A stretch of 64,000 nucleotides of DNA, from contig DASW01000003.1 of assembly GCA_002503985.1 (NCBI GenBank), forward strand, positions 186,001 to 250,000, read 5' to 3'. The notes beneath the pieces were generated by a model. That model had not been told where the DNA came from. It made no database searches and saw only the letters and a list, made by a program, of their open reading frames with translations. The position numbers were made by a program, and so were the translations under genes. The number at the start of each line of letters is the position of its first letter. Position 1 is the stretch's first letter. This DNA is from Thermoplasmata archaeon UBA61. GTDB lineage: Archaea > Thermoplasmatota > Thermoplasmata > Lutacidiplasmatales > UBA184. Below are positions 6,884 to 16,049 of this stretch, in pieces.

Positions 6884-8785
6884 TTACGGTGGGCTCTTCT
6901 CCCCGTTGGTATCGGAGTCGACGACCTTGAAGTCGGCGTCGACGGGGCCCGACCCGCCCGAGGGCGGGCTCTCGGACCCGCCCCCGCTCGGGGGAGCTTC
7001 GGTCCCGCCCGTTCCGGGCGGCGGGGCGGCCGAGGACTGGTAGAGCTTCTGGGCCACCGCGTGCAGCGCCTTCGTCAGCTCGTCCGTGCGGTCCCGGATC
7101 TCCTGGACCGTGGCGTCCTTCTTCTCGACGACCTCCCGGAGGGCCTTGACCTTCTCTCGGACCGTGTCGGCCTCGCTGCCGGAGATCTTCTCCTTAGCGT
7201 CGGCGAGGACCCGCTCGGCCTCGTAGGCGAGCGATTCGGCGGTGTTGCGCACCTGGATGGACTCGGCCCGTACGCGGTCCTTCTCGGCGAACTCCTCCGC
7301 CTGATGGACCATCTTCGAGACCTCGTCCTTCGAGAGCTTGTTGGACGCGGTGATCGTGATCCCCTGCTTGCGGCCCGTGGCCAGGTCCTTCGCGGAGACG
7401 TTGAGGATGCCGTTCGCGTCGATGTCGAACGATACCTCGATCTGCGGGATGCCGCGTGGCGCGGGCGGGATGCCGCTCAGGAGGAAGCTCCCGAGCGCCA
7501 CGTTGTCCGCCGCGATCGGGCGCTCTCCCTGGTAGACCTTGATCTCGACCGTTGACTGGCTATCGGCGGCGGTCGTGAAGATCTGGCTCTTCCGGGTCGG
7601 GATCGTCGTGTTCCGGTCGATGAGGTGCGTGGAGACCCCGCCCAGGGTCTCGAGCCCGAGCGAGAGCGGCGTGACGTCGAGCAGCACTACGTCCTTGACC
7701 TCGCCGGCGAGCACGCCGCCCTGGACGGCCGCGCCCATCGCGACGCACTCCATCGGGTCGACGCCGTGCTCGATCGGTCGACCGACGGACTGTTCGAGGA
7801 ACTTCTGGACGATCGGCATTCGGGTCGGGCCGCCGACCAGCACGACCCGGGCGATCTGGTCCCTCGAGACCTTCGCGTCCGCGATCGCCTGCTCGACCGG
7901 CTTTCGGCAGCGGTCGACGATCGGACGCACGAGCTCCTCGAGCTTCGCCCGGTTCAGGGGGAGCGCAAGGTGCTTCGGACCCTCGTTGGTCGCCGTGAGG
8001 AACGGGAGGTTGATCTGGGTCTCCATGGTCGAGGAAAGCTCGATCTTCGCCTTCTCGGCCGCGTCGCGGACGCGCTGCATCGCCATCTTGTCGGAGCGGA
8101 CGTTGACCCCTGACTCCCGCTGGAACTCTGCGGCGATCCATTCGGTCACCGCGTTGTCCATGTCCGTCCCGCCGAGCTGGGTGTCTCCGCTCGTGGACAT
8201 GACCTCGAAGACCCCTTCTCCGAAGTCCATGAGGGTCACGTCGAGCGTTCCCCCGCCCAGGTCGAAGACGAGGATCTTCTGGCTCTTGGCGGCCTTGTCG
8301 AGGCCGTAGGCCAGCGACGCGGCGGTCGGTTCGTTGATGATGCGGATGACCTCGAGGCCGGCGATCGCACCGGCGTCCTTCGTCGCCTGGCGCTGGTTGT
8401 CGTTGAAGTAGGCGGGGACGGTGATGACGGCCCTCTCGACCTTGTCGCCGAGGAACGCCTCCGAGTCCCGCTTGATCTTCTGCAGCAGGAACGCCGAGAG
8501 CTGCTGCGGCGTGTACTTCTTTCCGTGAAGGGTGTACTGGTAGTCCGTACCCATCTTGCGCTTGAACGCGGTGACGGTCCCTTCCGGGTTCGAGATCGCC
8601 TGCCGACGGGCGGGCTCCCCGACGATCAGCTGACCGTCCTTCGTGAACGCCACGTACGAGGGGAACGCCTTTCCCCCCCCGACCGTCGTTCCTTCCGAGC
8701 TCGGGATGATCACCGGGCGTCCGCCCTCGAGCACGGCCGCCGCGGAGTTGCTGGTTCCTAGGTCGATCCCTATGATTTTAGACAT
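6884..8785 (-). CDS. dnaK: Hsp70 chaperone DnaK
   Basis: A 633-residue Hsp70. The ATPase domain begins '[15 protein letters not shown]' (phosphate loop 1) and carries '[12 protein letters not shown]' and '[11 protein letters not shown]'; the substrate domain follows, then a helical lid and a Gly/Pro/Ser-rich tail ending in an acidic '[12 protein letters not shown]'. It folds nascent and stressed proteins with DnaJ and GrpE, neither of which is adjacent here, unlike the common grpE-dnaK-dnaJ cluster. Archaeal dnaK genes are thought to derive from bacteria. A strong minus-strand TATA box lies at 8859-8870, implying a 5' leader of about 50 nt with 'gggag' shortly before the ATG. Confidence 0.98.
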   Translation of the reverse strand: MSKIIGIDLGTSNSAAAVLEGGRPVIIPSSEGTTVGGGKAFPSYVAFTKDGQLIVGEPARRQAISNPEGTVTAFKRKMGTDYQYTLHGKKYTPQQLSAFLLQKIKRDSEAFLGDKVERAVITVPAYFNDNQRQATKDAGAIAGLEVIRIINEPTAASLAYGLDKAAKSQKILVFDLGGGTLDVTLMDFGEGVFEVMSTSGDTQLGGTDMDNAVTEWIAAEFQRESGVNVRSDKMAMQRVRDAAEKAKIELSSTMETQINLPFLTATNEGPKHLALPLNRAKLEELVRPIVDRCRKPVEQAIADAKVSRDQIARVVLVGGPTRMPIVQKFLEQSVGRPIEHGVDPMECVAMGAAVQGGVLAGEVKDVVLLDVTPLSLGLETLGGVSTHLIDRNTTIPTRKSQIFTTAADSQSTVEIKVYQGERPIAADNVALGSFLLSGIPPAPRGIPQIEVSFDIDANGILNVSAKDLATGRKQGITITASNKLSKDEVSKMVHQAEEFAEKDRVRAESIQVRNTAESLAYEAERVLADAKEKISGSEADTVREKVKALREVVEKKDATVQEIRDRTDELTKALHAVAQKLYQSSAAPPPGTGGTEAPPSGGGSESPPSGGSGPVDADFKVVDSDTNGEKSPP

Positions 8786-8856
8786 GGTTGTTCTCCCGGG
8801 ACCACCATCGTGGGACGGTCGGGTCCTAGGCTTCCTTCGCGATAAGTAAGAAAGCG

Positions 8857-8873
8857 CTCATATAAAAAGGCAG
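8857..8873 (-). promoter_or_regulatory. Strong TATA box of dnaK
   Basis: Minus strand 'cctttttatatgagc', about 80 nt before the dnaK ATG. It predicts transcription start near 8835-8840 and a leader of about 50 nt, in contrast with the many leaderless genes in this window. Confidence 0.65.
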
Positions 8874-9265
8874 CTGTACGATGGGCTTTGTCAAGGGGTC
8901 GAACGATGGGAAAGTGTCGCGCGCCCTGAGTTCGCGATCGGTCGGTCCGTCGGTTCAGAATTCACTAACCGCGCTACAGCTGGCCAAGAGAAGGGTGCGG
9001 TTGCCGTCCAGTCCTCCCGCGGAGCGCGAGACTGTTCGGTCGCCAAACGTCGGTAGGGTGGTGTATCGCAAAGAACCCCTGCCAAGGTTTAACAGACGGG
9101 ATTCCGTTCTCCTCTGGACGACCCGATCACCCCAAGGGTCGCTCCTTCGGGAATCTGATGGCACCAGAATCCGGCCTTTCGAGACCTTCCCGGAAAGGGT
9201 TCAAGGGACTCGGCAGCGGTCGGTCCAGCGCCCCGGCTCCCGGCTCTCCCGATCGTGTCGCCGTC
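8874..9265. other. Intergenic region between dnaK and the HTH_10 gene
   Basis: About 390 bp. An in-frame extension of the downstream gene reaches back to ATG 9158 but encodes a Ser/Pro/Gly-rich stretch atypical of the family. I see no RNA gene and no convincing TATA box for the plus strand. Confidence 0.45.
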
Positions 9266-9892
9266 ATGAAACTCGAACTCAAGATCCCTCTTGAGGTCTG
9301 GGTCGGGAGTTTTTCCCACCGTCATCCCGAGTTGGTGATCGATGCGATCAACATCATGGGCCTCCCTTGTGACGAAACCGTCGGGGAGTACGAAATCTAC
9401 GGTCCGTCGGTGGATTGGACGGACGAGATTGCCGAGTATCCCAACGTGTTGGAAGTTCATGCTCTCGGTACGCTGCCCAATCCGGGGAGATATCGGATCC
9501 GGTACCGCAGATCGCCCTTCGTCGCTGTTACCATGGAGGACGAGGTGCTCGTTCGCTACCCTCTGACGATCAAGGGCGGGTTCATGGAATGTGAAGTCAT
9601 TGCTTGGCGGTCTAAGATACGTCACCTCGTGGACGCCCTCGCAGACACCGGTCACGAACCCCGACTTGTCTCGCTCCGCCGCGATTCGCTCCGCTCCGTT
9701 CACATGATCCTGACCCCGATCCAGCGTGCCCTCTTCCGCCAAGCTCTCGCACTGGGGTATTTCGATGTGCCGCGCCGGATCACACTCACCCGGCTCGCCG
9801 AGAAGGTCTCGCGGAACAAGTCCTCGGTTTCCAAGACGCTCGCCACCGTCGAGCGGAGGCTGGCCGAGTTCGCGAGTGTGGCGGGTGCTTAA
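9266..9892 (+). CDS. HTH_10 (bacterio-opsin activator type) transcriptional regulator
   Basis: Read from ATG 9266, 208 residues; an earlier ATG at 9158 would add 36 low-complexity residues. The C-terminal 55 residues are a clear HTH_10 domain: 'LTPIQRALFRQALALGYFDV', then 'ITLTRLAEKVSRNKSSVSKTL', then a helix 'RRLAEF'. In haloarchaea and Thermoplasmata this domain forms the DNA-binding part of Bat-like regulators. The N-terminal 140 residues are a sensor region ('VWVGSFSHRHPELVIDAINI') without a recognisable PAS or GAF signature. The next gene, 85 bp downstream on the same strand, is an unknown protein and may be its partner or target. Confidence 0.85.
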   Translation: MKLELKIPLEVWVGSFSHRHPELVIDAINIMGLPCDETVGEYEIYGPSVDWTDEIAEYPNVLEVHALGTLPNPGRYRIRYRRSPFVAVTMEDEVLVRYPLTIKGGFMECEVIAWRSKIRHLVDALADTGHEPRLVSLRRDSLRSVHMILTPIQRALFRQALALGYFDVPRRITLTRLAEKVSRNKSSVSKTLATVERRLAEFASVAGA

Positions 9893-9977
9893 GCAGCCGA
9901 GCGAACCGGTTCGACCCTCGAACGTGTTCGTAGAGAGACACTGAGCCGTCACGCGTTGATGGACCTGAAATCTGTCC

Positions 9978-11189
9978 ATGTCGCGACCAGAAGGAACGCC
10001 GAAACAGAGCCAAGCCGTCCCGAGCGAGCTCCTCGACCGTCTGCGCCCGCTCATGGATTCGGGCACCTCGCGCATCCTCGTGATCCGTTCCCCCCATCAT
10101 GCCGCCGGGTCGACCATCCTCAATTGCATCATCCAGGACCGACCGGGACCGGGAGTGACCCTAGCGGCCCCCCAGGAACCCCTCATGGACGCTCACAGCG
10201 CATCCGCGCAGACGCGACCGGAACTGTGGGTGAAGGTGCTCTCCGCAGACGACGAGGTCGCGTCGATCGCGGCCGCCTCGGCCGTCGTTCGTGTCATCTC
10301 GTCCATCGTGCTCCAAACGAACATCCAGCCCACCGTTCTTCCGCTCTGGCTCCCGCCACCCGTCCTCCAGGTGTATTCTTCGCGGCCCAACTGTTCGGTT
10401 CCCACCATTGCGCTGGACGGCTGGGATGACATCCTCTCATTCCGTCAAGGGGCCCACCCTCTTTCCGGGACCCCCACACCGACCGAGGGCGATTTTGAGC
10501 AGAGCCTTCTCCGATCGTTCGAGGAGTCTCCGGGCGTCCACTTCATCGTCGTGACCCGACGCGTATGGCCCGCCCTGGAGGCCAAAGCAGCCCTCGTCCT
10601 AGACGTGGCGCAGCCGATGGGAGACCCCTCGGGCGCGACAACGGTCCGGCTGCTGGGCGAGTCGGCCAGCACCTGGACGTTCCGACCGCCCTTCTGTGCC
10701 CCCATGATCTTCTGGTCGCGAACCTCCGTTGCGCGCGAGTGCCCCTGCGGCACCGTGATCCCTCCCCATGGTGCCGTGTTCGACATCACGCCATTGCCGG
10801 TCTCCGCTCGAGGACTATTCCGAGGCCAGGTCTTCTGCTCGACGGGGTGCATTCGTCGCTTCCTTTTCGAGGCTCTGGAGATGGTCCAAACTCTCGAAAC
10901 CCCAGATTCGGCGTTGGTCGTCAGCGATTTCTCAGAGCTGCATCGCGGGCTTGCCGAGACTCTCGCCACGGTACTGGACGACCAGGGCACCCGGTCCTAC
11001 GGTTCGCTTCGTTCCCGTAGCGCGGACCCTCCCTGCTTCCCGGGGTCCGTCCGCACCGGGCGAGGCCTACGCTATTCCGCCGCCTGGTGGAAGGACGGCT
11101 CGGATCGAGGCGGGTTCCCCGTCGCGCGCGGGGGTGGGGCGACATCTTGGAAGGATGAACCCAGCTCATCTTCTTGCGTCGTCGCCTGA
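9978..11189 (+). CDS. Unknown protein with P-loop-like fold and a Cys-rich motif
   Basis: A 403-residue protein of unknown function. Residues 30-210 alternate hydrophobic strands and helices ('SRILVIRSPHHAAGSTILN', 'PTIALDGWDDIL', 'GVHFIVVTRR'), suggesting a degenerate RecA-like fold without a proper Walker A lysine. Around 250-300 there is 'ECPCGTVIPP' and, about 40 residues on, 'FCSTGCIRRF', a CxC...CxxxC spacing like the TRASH/YHS metal-binding motif. The last 60 residues are Arg/Ser/Gly-rich and may be read-through into non-coding sequence. It lies directly downstream of the HTH_10 regulator. No close family is recognised. Confidence 0.6.
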   Translation: MSRPEGTPKQSQAVPSELLDRLRPLMDSGTSRILVIRSPHHAAGSTILNCIIQDRPGPGVTLAAPQEPLMDAHSASAQTRPELWVKVLSADDEVASIAAASAVVRVISSIVLQTNIQPTVLPLWLPPPVLQVYSSRPNCSVPTIALDGWDDILSFRQGAHPLSGTPTPTEGDFEQSLLRSFEESPGVHFIVVTRRVWPALEAKAALVLDVAQPMGDPSGATTVRLLGESASTWTFRPPFCAPMIFWSRTSVARECPCGTVIPPHGAVFDITPLPVSARGLFRGQVFCSTGCIRRFLFEALEMVQTLETPDSALVVSDFSELHRGLAETLATVLDDQGTRSYGSLRSRSADPPCFPGSVRTGRGLRYSAAWWKDGSDRGGFPVARGGGATSWKDEPSSSSCVVA

Positions 11190-11219
11190 AAGCCCGCGGG
11201 AGAAGAGATGGGAGGGTCG

Positions 11220-11430
11220 ATTCCCTCCCCTCGGTGCCGGCGGAGGCCATGAGCTTCCGGTCGAAGACGGCAAGCCGCGCTTGACCGTTCCACTCGAATT
11301 CGCCGTCGGGCGGCTCCCCGTGCCCGTTCACGGGGGTAAGCCCGAGTCGTTCGCGATAGAAGCGTCCGGCCTTCTCGAAGTCTTGTCCCACAAGCTGAAC
11401 GCCGTAGAATCCGAGCCCTGCCGGGTCATG
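11220..11430 (-). pseudogene. Remnant of a glyoxalase/VOC-fold protein
   Basis: The minus-strand frame encodes 'GFYGVQLVGQDFEKAGRFY' followed by 'RERLGLTPVNGHGEPPDGE' and 'ARLAVFDRKLMASAGT'. This is the first beta-alpha-beta-beta half of a vicinal-oxygen-chelate domain. No start codon precedes it in frame, and after about 70 residues the homology stops and unrelated sequence follows, so the second half and the start are lost. It overlaps nothing essential and sits between the unknown gene and PPK2. Confidence 0.6.
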
Positions 11431-11531
11431 GCTGGGCCATGCGCGGCCGACTTTGGGAGGTAGATTAGGCGCTAAGGGAATGGGAAAGGATTCCGCCCAG
11501 GGAACAAGCCCAGGGTGCGACCCTCGGGCTC

Positions 11532-12347
11532 CTAGTCGAGCTTCAACGCGGAGACGGCGACGGTCGGCCGCGGGAATCGGAGCTTCATCGCCCTCAGCTG
11601 CTCCACCAGGATGGTGGAAACCGCCAGGTTCCGGAACCACTTGCGGTCCGACGGGAGGATGTACCAGGAGGCCCAGGAGGTGTTCGTCCGATGGAGCATG
11701 TCCTCGTAGGCCGATTGGTACTCGGCCCAGTACATGCGCTCCTGGAAGTCGGCGTCGGTCAGCTTCCACCGCTTGGTGGGATCCTCGATCCGGTCCCGGA
11801 GGCGCCGCCGCTGCTCCTCGCGGCTGATGTGGAGGAAGAACTTCAGGATCGAAACGCCCTCCTCGACGAGCTCCCGCTCGAACGCGTTGATGGAGTCGAA
11901 GCGCTTCGACCAGACCTTCTGAGGCACCAGCTGGTGGACCCGCGTGACGAGGACATCCTCGTAGTGGCTGCGATTGAAGATCACGATCTCGCCCTTGGCC
12001 GGCGCGGACCGGTGGATCCTCCAGAGGAAGTCGTGGGCCGACTCTTCCGGGGTTGGTTTCTTGAAGGAGCAGACCCGGACCCCTTGGGGATTGACCCCCT
12101 CGAAGACGTGACGGATAACGCCGTCCTTCCCGCTGGTGTCTATTCCCTGGAGGATCACCAGGAGACCCCGCCGCGCGTCCGCGTAGAAGAGCTCCTGGAG
12201 GCGGTCGAGCTCCTCCCGGAGCGCGGGGAGCGCGGCTTCGCCCTTTCGCTTGCCACCGGGCCAACCCGATGTGTCGGCCGCGTCCGCCTTGGCGAGGTCG
12301 GGCTTCTCGCCGGCGGGAATCTTCAACCGGTCGAACGTGTCGGTCAA
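11532..12347 (-). CDS. ppk2: Polyphosphate kinase 2 family protein
   Basis: A 271-residue PPK2, which moves phosphate between polyphosphate and nucleotides. The Walker A loop is 'GIDTSGKDG' (68-76), the Walker B segment 'IVIFNRSHYEDV' (121-132), and the lid arginines and lysine are in 'RLRDRIEDPTKRWK' (182-195). Length and the absence of a second domain match single-domain PPK2 enzymes; class (ADP- or AMP-phosphorylating) cannot be read by eye. The frame opens with TTG overlapping the stop of the aquaporin gene (TTGA), so translation is probably coupled. Pairing with a water or glycerol channel suggests a stress or osmotic role, which is inference. Confidence 0.93.
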   Translation of the reverse strand: MTDTFDRLKIPAGEKPDLAKADAADTSGWPGGKRKGEAALPALREELDRLQELFYADARRGLLVILQGIDTSGKDGVIRHVFEGVNPQGVRVCSFKKPTPEESAHDFLWRIHRSAPAKGEIVIFNRSHYEDVLVTRVHQLVPQKVWSKRFDSINAFERELVEEGVSILKFFLHISREEQRRRLRDRIEDPTKRWKLTDADFQERMYWAEYQSAYEDMLHRTNTSWASWYILPSDRKWFRNLAVSTILVEQLRAMKLRFPRPTVAVSALKLD

Positions 12348-13240
12348 CTCTTCCTATCCCTCCGCGAATCCGGCCGGGGCTTCGACTCTTCCGACCCCTC
12401 CGACGCTCTTCGGCGGACCCCGTGCGTGTTCTGGCCGAGTATCTCCGGCAACCTTCCCTGGGCTGCCAGGATCGCCGGCTCGTCCCCGCCGGGTCCGCGG
12501 AGAACGTACGCGATCCCCACGGCCGAGAGACCTCCGAGGATCGGACCTACCACGTAGATCCACGCGTTCCCGAGATTACCCAGGACGAGGTCCGGGCCGA
12601 GAGAGCGCGCGGGGTTCATCGACGCACCGCTGATGGGAGCCGCCCAGAACCCCGCCAGGACGATGTAGGCCCCGACCGCGAGTGCCGCGAGCGGGCCGAT
12701 GTTCTGAGCGCGGGAGGCCGTGCCGAGGATCGTGCTCACCAGTCCTATGGTAAGGAACACTTCGATAACGAGCGCTTGGAGCTGAGTGATTCCGGGGGCG
12801 GGGTTGGTCGCGCCGAGCGAACCCACGTGCCCAAACAGCGCCGAAAGCAACAGGCAAGCGAGCCCCGCGCCGATGAGCTGGGCGACGATGTACCCGGGGA
12901 CCCGCCGCCAGGGAAAGTCCCCCCGAGCGGCGAAGGCGATGCTGACGGCCGGGTTCAGGTGCGCCCCCGAGGTGGCGCCCATGAACAGGATGATCGCCAT
13001 CACCATGAGACCGGGGGCGGCGACCTGGGCGGCGAGGCTGATCTTCCCTCCGCTGACGGCGTTGACGACCGGCCCTCCCGCCGCGACCAGGACCAGGAAG
13101 AAGGTCCCGAAGCCCTCCGCGAAGAGACGGCGTCCCTCGAGGGAGGGGTCCCGGAACTCTTGCTGGATTGATGCGAGGGGTCGAGTGCCGAACGAGCCGC
13201 CGACGAAGTCTATCCCGGGGAGTTTGCTTCCTTCCGTCAT
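12344..13240 (-). CDS. MIP family aquaporin / glycerol channel
   Basis: Read from ATG 13240, 298 residues; a GTG at 13312 would add 24 residues with no clear role. The six membrane helices and two half-helices carry both NPA signatures: 'SGAHLNPAVS' in the first half and 'SGASMNPARSLGPD' in the second, with an Arg after the second NPA as required in the selectivity filter. The N-terminal 45 residues and C-terminal 45 residues are hydrophilic and extend beyond AqpZ length. It is first in a two-gene unit with ppk2, overlapping by 4 nt. Water versus small-solute selectivity cannot be settled from motif inspection. Confidence 0.92.
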   Translation of the reverse strand: MTEGSKLPGIDFVGGSFGTRPLASIQQEFRDPSLEGRRLFAEGFGTFFLVLVAAGGPVVNAVSGGKISLAAQVAAPGLMVMAIILFMGATSGAHLNPAVSIAFAARGDFPWRRVPGYIVAQLIGAGLACLLLSALFGHVGSLGATNPAPGITQLQALVIEVFLTIGLVSTILGTASRAQNIGPLAALAVGAYIVLAGFWAAPISGASMNPARSLGPDLVLGNLGNAWIYVVGPILGGLSAVGIAYVLRGPGGDEPAILAAQGRLPEILGQNTHGVRRRASEGSEESKPRPDSRRDRKS

Positions 13241-13615
13241 GCTGATCCTCAATCCTCGGGCGACGACCGGGGTCGGTCGCGGCCACGTTGGCAGCGTCGC
13301 CACATCGACCACGTTCCCCGGGCTTTGCTTCGGAAGCGCACGGCCTTCGGGAGTGCTCTGGACGAATTCATCTCTGGTCTTCTTCCCAGCTCAAAGGATT
13401 GGGCTCGGCTCGAGAGCAGGAGACAAGCCCGGGTAAAGTACGTATCGCGGTACGGACCGCCGGACCCGACGACCTCCGGCCGTTCGAACGCCGGCACACG
13501 TGTTGGTGTGAGGAGCGGGACGCGTTCGTTGAGCCCCATCGCACCCTGAATCACGAAGGGGTGCTACGGCCCCCGGCCCCCAGAGCCCAAGTATCGATGG
13601 TTCGTGGGGGCCGCG
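13241..13615. other. Intergenic region between aquaporin and GNAT genes
   Basis: About 375 bp between divergent genes. No supported coding frame. A weak TATA-like 'caagtatcg' at 13588-13596 lies about 24 nt before the GNAT ATG at 13616. Nothing else stands out. Confidence 0.4.
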
Positions 13616-14059
13616 ATGCGTGTCCGACGCCTCGGTCCCGGTACGGAGCTGGATGTCCTGCGGGGGGCTCACCTGTTGCAAGAGACGCCCGAATTGTCGG
13701 CGGCGCGCGCCTTCCTCGCGGACGAGCGGAATGTTCTCCTGGCCGCCTATGAAGGGAGCGAAACGGTCGGGCTGCTCCGGGGAACCGAGCTCACCCAGCT
13801 CCGGTCGAAGCGGAAGCAGATGTTCATTCACGAGATCGCCGTGGACGAGAGGTTCCGTCGCCGCGGGGTTGGCAAGGCGCTTGTCACCTCGTTGCTCCGG
13901 GAATGCCGAGAACTAGGGTTTGAGGAGGTACTCGTCTCCGTCGACCCCACCAACTCCCCGGCGGTGAGGTTGTACCTGACCACCGGAGCGCTGCCCGAGG
14001 AGGTGGCGGAACGGTTGTTCGTCTACCGGCTCCACTCGGACATCGAGTCCCCGGTCTGA
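13616..14059 (+). CDS. GNAT family N-acetyltransferase
   Basis: A 147-residue GCN5-related acetyltransferase read from ATG 13616 (an ATG 12 nt earlier is also possible). The acetyl-CoA pyrophosphate loop is 'VDERFRRRGVGKALV', preceded by strand beta-4 'QMFIHEIAV' and followed by 'GFEEVLVSVDPTNSPAVRLY', the usual motif B with Asn-x-x-Ala-x-x-x-Tyr. The layout resembles aminoglycoside 3-N-acetyltransferase type I, but the acceptor substrate cannot be told from sequence. It stands alone with its own short upstream region. Confidence 0.88.
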   Translation: MRVRRLGPGTELDVLRGAHLLQETPELSAARAFLADERNVLLAAYEGSETVGLLRGTELTQLRSKRKQMFIHEIAVDERFRRRGVGKALVTSLLRECRELGFEEVLVSVDPTNSPAVRLYLTTGALPEEVAERLFVYRLHSDIESPV

Positions 14060-14183
14060 GGACGGGTCGGGTCGCCGGGAACGGGCGGCCTCTCGCCCGA
14101 ACGGAACCCTTCGGAACGCCGTTCGACACTCTGTTCGCCGCACGAACGGCCCCGCCGCGACGGACCGCGACGCACTCCGGTGT

Positions 14184-14213
14184 TGCTCATTTGATGTGAG
14201 CATCCCTTATTGG
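14184..14213 (+). promoter_or_regulatory. Inverted repeat plus TATA box for the ABC transporter operon
   Basis: TGCTCA (14184-14189) and TGAGCA (14197-14202) form a perfect 6-bp inverted repeat with a 7-nt spacer. It directly abuts 'cccttattgg' (14204-14213), a TATA-like box about 27 nt before GTG 14237. The dyad would cover the BRE position, so it is a candidate operator controlling the exporter. Confidence 0.5.
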
Positions 14214-14236
14214 CAGCCCATGCTGAGTGTCCACCC

Positions 14237-15232
14237 GTGATCGGCAAGCCCCTCAGCTCGGTATCGGCGAGCGGGTCCGAGCCCGTCGTCTTTGCCGAGA
14301 ACCTCCGACACTCGTACGACCGCCGTCGCTTCGCCTTGGACGGGGTCAGCTTCACGGTCCGCCGGGGGGAGGTCTTCGGCCTCCTCGGAAGGAACGGGGC
14401 GGGCAAGTCGACCCTCATCAAGGCGATGACCACGTTGATCCAGCCCACCTCGGGAACGTTGCGCGTCCTCGGCATGGACCCCGCCCGAGATGGCCAGAAG
14501 ATCCGCCGGCGGATTGGCGTGGTCCAGCAAGGGGAGTCGTTCGATTTCACCACCGTCCAACGGAACCTCGACGTCTACGGGATGCTGTGGGGGATCCCGA
14601 GGGCCGAGAGCCGGCGGCGACGCGAGCTCCTCCTGACCAAGTTCGGCCTCACGGACATCCGTAAGCGCCGAGCGTTCGACATCTCGGGGGGCCAGAAACG
14701 TCGTGTGCAGGTCGCCCGGGAGTTCATGCACGACATGGAGGTTCTCTTCCTGGACGAACCGACCGTCGGTCTCGATGTGATCATGCGCCGGACGCTCCTC
14801 GACTCGGTCCGCGAGGAGGTGCGACGAGGCCTCACCGTGGTCTTCACGACCCACAACCTCGAGGAGGCTGACTACCTCTGCGACCGCGCCGCGGTCATCG
14901 ACGAGGGCAAGATCCTCGTCCTCGACTCGATCGAGAACCTGAAGCGGCTCTACGGCGGCAAGAAGACGATCGACCTGACGGTGGGCAACGGCGACTCGGC
15001 GCGGTTCTTTTCGGTCCTCGCCGAGAAGCTTGGGTCCGGTGCGACGGTCACGACCAGCGGCAACTCCGCGGTGATCCTCACCCAAGACCCCAAGGAGGCG
15101 CTCTCGAAGATCGCCGAGCTCTCCCAGACCCTGGGAGCTCAGCTCGAGTGGCTGAACGTGAGGAAGAACACCCTCGAGGACGTCTTCCTGCACTCGGTCG
15201 GGCACGGAGGCGAGTCGCTTGCGGACGCCTAA
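14237..15232 (+). CDS. ABC transporter ATP-binding protein, DrrA-like
   Basis: Read from GTG 14237 (331 residues), chosen because a TATA-like box lies 27 nt upstream; a TTG at 14210 is the longer option. Walker A is 'GRNGAGKST' (51-59), the signature 'ISGGQKRRVQ' near 150, Walker B 'VLFLDEPTVGLD' (169-180), followed by the H-loop 'TTHNLEEADYLCD'. The C-terminal 80 residues are the extension found in DrrA/CcmA-type exporters of drugs or lipids-linked molecules. It overlaps the following permease gene by 14 nt, so the pair makes one exporter. The inverted repeat upstream suggests local control. Confidence 0.93.
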   Translation: MIGKPLSSVSASGSEPVVFAENLRHSYDRRRFALDGVSFTVRRGEVFGLLGRNGAGKSTLIKAMTTLIQPTSGTLRVLGMDPARDGQKIRRRIGVVQQGESFDFTTVQRNLDVYGMLWGIPRAESRRRRELLLTKFGLTDIRKRRAFDISGGQKRRVQVAREFMHDMEVLFLDEPTVGLDVIMRRTLLDSVREEVRRGLTVVFTTHNLEEADYLCDRAAVIDEGKILVLDSIENLKRLYGGKKTIDLTVGNGDSARFFSVLAEKLGSGATVTTSGNSAVILTQDPKEALSKIAELSQTLGAQLEWLNVRKNTLEDVFLHSVGHGGESLADA

Positions 15233-15986
15233 CCTGATCCGGCTTGTCTACCGGAACATCCTGGTCAACACCGACCCGGGGAGCCTGGTCATCCTCATCG
15301 GGCTGCCGGCGCTCTATCTCGTGTTCTTCGGCTTCGGGTTCCAGGCCGTCGCCTCGGCGGGAGGCGCCGGGAACAGCTACCTCACGTACCTGACGCCGGG
15401 GATCATGTCCTTCCAGGTGGTCATGGCGGGCACGGTCGGCGGTAGCATGCTCTGGGCGGACCGGCGCTGGGGAATGCTGTCCCAGCTGCTCATGGGCCCG
15501 TTCACCCGCCTCCAGTACCTGTTCGGGATCATGCTCACGTCGATCCTTTTCGGTCTCGGCGGAGCAGCGGTCATGCTCGGCGTCGCGTACGCCCTCTTGG
15601 GCACTATCCCTGTCCAACCCCTAGCCCTCGGCATAATCTTCGGGTCGATCACGGCCGGGTCGATCTTCTTCGGTGGGCTGATGCTCTACATCTCGGCGCT
15701 CGTGAAGTCGAACACCGCCTACAACAGCATCCAGATCCTCCTCCTCTTCGTCGTGAACTTCGCGAGCACCGTGTTCTACCCCCTGAGCAGCAGCCTTCCG
15801 ATCGTCCTCCGTGTCCTCTTCCAGGTGAATCCGCTCACCTACGTGGCCGACGCGGTCCGGGGTGCGTATTCCGGGACCCTCACCGCCATGGACGTCTACC
15901 AAATGCTCGTGCTCCTTGCCGAGATGGCGGCCATCCTGTTCGTGGCCACCCGAGCGTACATGCGCTCGGACGTCTCGTACGAGTGA
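15219..15986 (+). CDS. ABC-2 type transporter permease
   Basis: A 255-residue membrane protein with about six hydrophobic helices, beginning with an amphipathic 'NLIRLVYRNI' typical of DrrB/ABC-2 permeases and containing the conserved 'YLTPGIMSFQVVM' and 'PLTYVADAVRG' (the ABC-2 signature region before the last helix). The TTG start overlaps the ATPase gene by 14 nt, implying translational coupling and a one-to-one complex. Export of a hydrophobic or toxic compound is the family role; the substrate is not known. Confidence 0.92.
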   Translation: MRTPNLIRLVYRNILVNTDPGSLVILIGLPALYLVFFGFGFQAVASAGGAGNSYLTYLTPGIMSFQVVMAGTVGGSMLWADRRWGMLSQLLMGPFTRLQYLFGIMLTSILFGLGGAAVMLGVAYALLGTIPVQPLALGIIFGSITAGSIFFGGLMLYISALVKSNTAYNSIQILLLFVVNFASTVFYPLSSSLPIVLRVLFQVNPLTYVADAVRGAYSGTLTAMDVYQMLVLLAEMAAILFVATRAYMRSDVSYE

Positions 15987-16049
15987 GCCCGCCGGCGCGG
16001 GAGCGTCGGGGGCACAGCTGCCCTCGAATCGGAACCGACCGAGGTACGA

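Noticed and set aside
10921..12264. 447-codon open frame on the minus strand
   Set aside because: Mostly antisense or off-frame to ppk2 and the gene at 9,978. Only the short VOC-like stretch at 11,220-11,430 inside it has homology-like character and is listed separately as a remnant.
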